Source: an uncultured Clostridia bacterium (GTDB lineage Bacteria > Bacillota > Clostridia > Peptostreptococcales > Acidaminobacteraceae). Taken from it: 6,477 nucleotides of DNA. This document shows, one piece after another, positions 5,893 through 6,477 of this stretch (positions are counted from its first letter, which is position 1; the number at the start of each line of letters is the position of its first letter). Both the position numbers and the translations under genes were made by a program. The notes below the pieces were generated by a model. It did no database searches. It was given only the letters and a program-made list of their open reading frames with translations, and was not told where the DNA came from. The DNA is taken from positions 1-6,477 of the forward strand of contig CAMFGQ010000080.1 of the NCBI GenBank assembly GCA_945950065.1, written 5' to 3'.

Positions 5893-6369
5893 ATGGCAAA
5901 AATGAGTCCAGAACAAAAAACACTTCAAGAAGACATGGCTCCTGGAAGCCTGACTTTAGATGGTTTTTTAGGCGATGATCCCAGAAGCATTGAGGAGATT
6001 ATTCGTGAAGACGAAACCTTTCTTCAACGAGAAGGAGTTGAAATTAAAGACATTGTAATGGCTCTCAAAGCCTTTACCTTTAAGGGTGTCGAAGGATTAG
6101 GAGACCCGGTTCCTGTTGGAGATTACGAAGTCTCCGTCGAACACTTCAGAGGATGGCAGTATTGCCCTTTCAAACATAAAAAGAAAGTCAGTAAACGCAA
6201 TACAAAGCTCGTGGATAAACGCACAGGCAAAGAACTCTACTGGAGTGATCTCTCCCTTCACTTGATTGAAGCCCACGGCTTCTTCCAAGGAAAGGGTGCC
6301 CACTTTAGAATGGAGCCAGAAACCATTTTAGAAGTACTTCGCCTTGAAAAAAGCGAATCTGAAGAGTAG
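5893..6369 (+). CDS. Uncharacterised 158-aa soluble protein, last gene of the nqr operon
   Basis: I do not recognise a named family. The start is the ATG at 5893 with AGGAG at 5881-5885, 7 nt upstream; it begins 10 nt after nqrF and is followed by a terminator, so it is co-transcribed with the pump genes. There is no signal peptide or membrane segment. The N-terminal half is acidic and helical in character (D-G-F-L-G-D-D-P-R-S at 23-32, then many Glu). The C-terminal half has G-W-Q-Y-C-P-F-K-H (87-95), a Lys-rich turn, then L-Y-W-S-D-L-S-L-H-L-I-E-A-H-G-F-F (115-131) and G-K-G-A-H-F-R (133-139). Cys91, His95, His123 and His127 (C-x3-H, then H-x3-H) could bind a metal such as zinc. By position it might help assemble or regulate the Nqr complex. 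That is inference; the gene could equally be a neighbour with unrelated function. Confidence 0.85.
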   Translation: MAKMSPEQKTLQEDMAPGSLTLDGFLGDDPRSIEEIIREDETFLQREGVEIKDIVMALKAFTFKGVEGLGDPVPVGDYEVSVEHFRGWQYCPFKHKKKVSKRNTKLVDKRTGKELYWSDLSLHLIEAHGFFQGKGAHFRMEPETILEVLRLEKSESEE

Positions 6370-6380
6370 ATAAAGAGTAC

Positions 6381-6420
6381 AAAGCCCCTCACCTTATGCA
6401 GGAGAGGGGCTTTTCATTTT
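6381..6420 (+). terminator. Terminator of the nqr operon
   Basis: A perfect 10-bp stem AAAGCCCCTC/GAGGGGCTTT (6381-6390 and 6404-6413), with a 13-nt loop that could add a further C-C/G-G pairing, runs into a T-rich tail (6411-6420). It begins 11 bases after the stop of the last gene. The minus-strand side has only AAAG-derived CTTT, so it works mainly for the plus strand. Confidence 0.92.
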
Positions 6421-6424
6421 CCGG

Positions 6425-6432
6425 GTGTACAC
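6425..6432. repeat. Perfect 8-bp palindrome between the two downstream terminators
   Basis: GTGTACAC is a perfect palindrome followed by TTTTT. It sits in the 20-nt gap between two hairpins. It may be a protein-binding half of a regulatory region for a gene beyond the window, or chance; there is not enough flanking sequence to tell. Confidence 0.2.
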
Positions 6433-6438
6433 TTTTTG

Positions 6439-6472
6439 GTGTTGGTGACTAAAACTCATCAACACTTTTTTT
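6439..6472 (+). terminator. Second, stronger-tailed intrinsic terminator
   Basis: A stem GTGTTGGTGA/TCATCAACAC (10 pairs, one of them G-U) with loop CTAAAAC is followed by seven T residues. It lies only 18 nt after the tail of the first terminator and shares the plus-strand direction, so it is probably a back-up terminator for the nqr operon. It could instead be a leader attenuator for a gene starting to the right of the window. Confidence 0.75.
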
Positions 6473-6477
6473 GTAAA

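Noticed and set aside
1..6477. CRISPR arrays, tRNA genes, insertion sequences or phage genes
   Set aside because: No repeat-spacer pattern, cloverleaf-like sequence, transposase or terminal inverted repeats were seen; the window appears to be ordinary chromosomal operons.

Overview
This 6.5 kb window looks like the chromosome of a low-to-mid G+C, probably anaerobic Gram-positive bacterium of the Firmicutes/Clostridia type. The reasons are strong GGAGG-type ribosome binding sites before almost every gene, U-tailed terminators, a transcriptional-type cobalamin riboswitch, an ECF-type transporter and a lipoprotein signal. This placement is inference; no ribosomal RNA or other taxonomic marker is present. 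The window holds two divergent transcription units that share one intergenic region (1599-2044).

Left half, minus strand (about 1928 down to 1): a consensus sigma-70-type promoter feeds a cobalamin riboswitch, then two hairpins of intrinsic-terminator form, then ecfT (membrane coupling subunit), ecfA (ATPase) and the first 26 codons of a lipoprotein gene that runs off the left edge. The riboswitch says the operon is turned down when B12 is plentiful. The cargo is therefore probably a corrinoid or cobalt. No substrate-binding S component and no CbiM/CbiN gene is in view, and the lipoprotein may belong to the same uptake system.

Right half, plus strand (about 2000 to 6420): a promoter with a very short leader drives six tightly packed genes, nqrB, nqrC, nqrD, nqrE, nqrF and an uncharacterised 158-aa soluble protein, ending at a strong terminator. 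NqrB-F form a membrane redox pump. NADH gives electrons to FAD and a 2Fe-2S centre in NqrF. They pass through the 2Fe-2S site shared by NqrD/NqrE and the covalent FMNs of NqrC and NqrB, normally to quinone, and sodium is moved out. All cysteine ligands and both FMN-attachment threonines are recognisable.

The most notable point is that nqrA, normally the first gene of this operon, is missing here. NqrB and NqrC are short, closer to RnfD and RnfG in size. The operon instead carries an extra conserved-looking gene with a Cys/His cluster. It may be an NqrA-less or Rnf/Nqr-intermediate complex with its own accessory protein, unless nqrA lies elsewhere in the genome.
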